Assembly (NCBI GenBank): GCA_018389105.1
Contig: JACATO010000600.1
Coordinates: 633,501 to 697,500, forward strand
Length of the DNA: 64,000 bases
Reading direction: 5' to 3'
DNA from: Nautilus pompilius
Lineage: Eukaryota; Mollusca; Cephalopoda; Nautilida; Nautilidae
Numbering within the stretch: position 1 is the first letter of the stretch; each line of letters begins with the position of its first letter. Shown here in pieces: positions 63,436 through 64,000 of the stretch. The notes under the pieces are model-generated. The model was not told where the DNA came from and searched no databases. It worked only from the letters and a program-made list of their open reading frames with translations. The position numbers and the translations under genes were made by a program.

Positions 63436-64000
63436 TTTGGTTGTTACAAAAGTTTTGTCTCTATCTTTACCACAACAATGAGACTTGATACCTTTGCCGA
63501 ACGTGAAGTTAATTAATCAAAGTAAGTTCCATTACAATCAGTACACTTCTGGCAACGAGTTACAAGCGTATTTATCTCATTTTGAAAAAAATCTTGATTT
63601 CTGGAGTCGATAAACTGTTGGAAGGCAGTTTCAATTGCTGCTTGGTTGGAGATGGATTTCATATGGAGGAAGCTGTCGAGGTGTTTGAAAAGGTGGTAGT
63701 CGGCGGGAGAAAGGTCTAGTGAATAGGATGGGTGAGGGAGAACTTGGTACCCCAACGTGTTCGGTTTCTGAACAGTCACTTTTACAACACGAGGATGAGC
63801 ATCGTCGTGGAGCAGGATTGGGCCTCTACGATTCACCGATGCAGACTGTTGTTGGGAGAGTTTCTGATGAACAATATTTAATTCACAACAGTACCTTTCA
63901 GCTGTCATTGTTTCGCCAGGTTGCAAGAAGTTATAATGGATGACACCAGTTGCAGTCCACTAGACAGTGACCATGATCTTCTTTGGGTGGAGGCTGGGTT
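63436..64000 (-). mobile_element. mariner transposon, cut by the window edge
   Basis: The left end follows a TA (63434-63435) and reads TTTGGTTGTTACAAAAGTTT, a mariner-type terminus. The minus strand encodes the C-terminal half of a mariner transposase at 63926-63513. It reads FLQPGETMTAERYC, then ILLHDDAHPR with the second catalytic Asp, then SLDLSPADYHLFKHL with the third, 34 residues apart as in D34D mariners, and ends CQKCTDCNGTYFD. Upstream, SLHPKKIMVTV is followed by TAG (63960-63962) where the family has Trp, so this copy carries at least one nonsense change. The N-terminal DNA-binding half lies beyond 64000. Confidence 0.9.
63513..63962 (-). pseudogene. mariner transposase pseudogene (partial)
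   Basis: The frame is open from the TAG at 63960-63962 down to its natural stop at 63513, so the C-terminal catalytic half is otherwise intact. The residue after the second catalytic Asp is Asp rather than the usual Asn (HDD for HDN), and SPDL is changed to SLDL. In active relatives this protein moves the element by cut and paste into TA sites. Confidence 0.85.

Noticed and set aside
1..64000. CRISPR arrays, operons, riboswitches or phage features
   Set aside because: The window is animal nuclear DNA. The direct repeats seen are microsatellites and transposon parts.

Overview
The window is animal genomic DNA. It is strongly AT-rich, has intron-scale spacing, clear eukaryotic splice signals, tRNA-related SINEs and many decayed DNA transposons. 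It holds no prokaryotic features. The one host gene is an ADAMTS-type secreted metalloprotease on the minus strand. Its clade and the mix of Tc1/mariner, Tigger/pogo, hAT and SINE copies fit an invertebrate such as a mollusc, possibly a cephalopod. That taxonomic guess is inference from repeat style only.

Host gene. Six exons can be placed on the minus strand, in transcript order: 62146-62092 (signal-peptide core), 36700-36354 (M12B propeptide), 19146-18987 (end of propeptide core), 18537-18335 (furin sites and start of the metalloprotease domain), 7467-7384 (84 bp, catalytic domain) and 1912-1753 (catalytic domain). The junction phases agree throughout (0/1, 1/0, 0/1, 1/0, 0/0, 0/1). They give about 336 codons without a stop. 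The start codon exon lies upstream of the 62146 exon, probably off the right edge. The exons with the zinc-binding HExxH motif, disintegrin-like, thrombospondin and spacer modules lie off the left edge. The catalytic part most resembles ADAMTS16/18.

Layout. Positions 1-1752 are intron. 1913-7383 is intron with a Tc1 fossil, a SINE and a 226-bp repeat-arm module. 7468-18334 is intron with several SINE copies, a piggyBac-like MITE and a Tigger-like element. 18538-18986 is a compact 449-bp intron. 19147-36353 is intron with a hAT (Charlie/ZBED-type) fossil, a compound microsatellite, a SINE and one copy of an unclassified repeat. 36701-62091 is a 25-kb intron with Tc1, Tigger and LINE fossils, SINEs, the second copy of the unclassified repeat, a structurally complete but coding-dead Tc1 element, and two abutting hAT fragments. 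The right edge carries a mariner element cut by the window end.

I found no previously undescribed biological system. The most useful results are the exon model, assembled from small exons that no single reading frame reveals; the alternative splice-site pair at exons 2/3; the abutting hAT copies; the piggyBac-like MITE; the 226-bp module; and the unclassified dispersed repeat.
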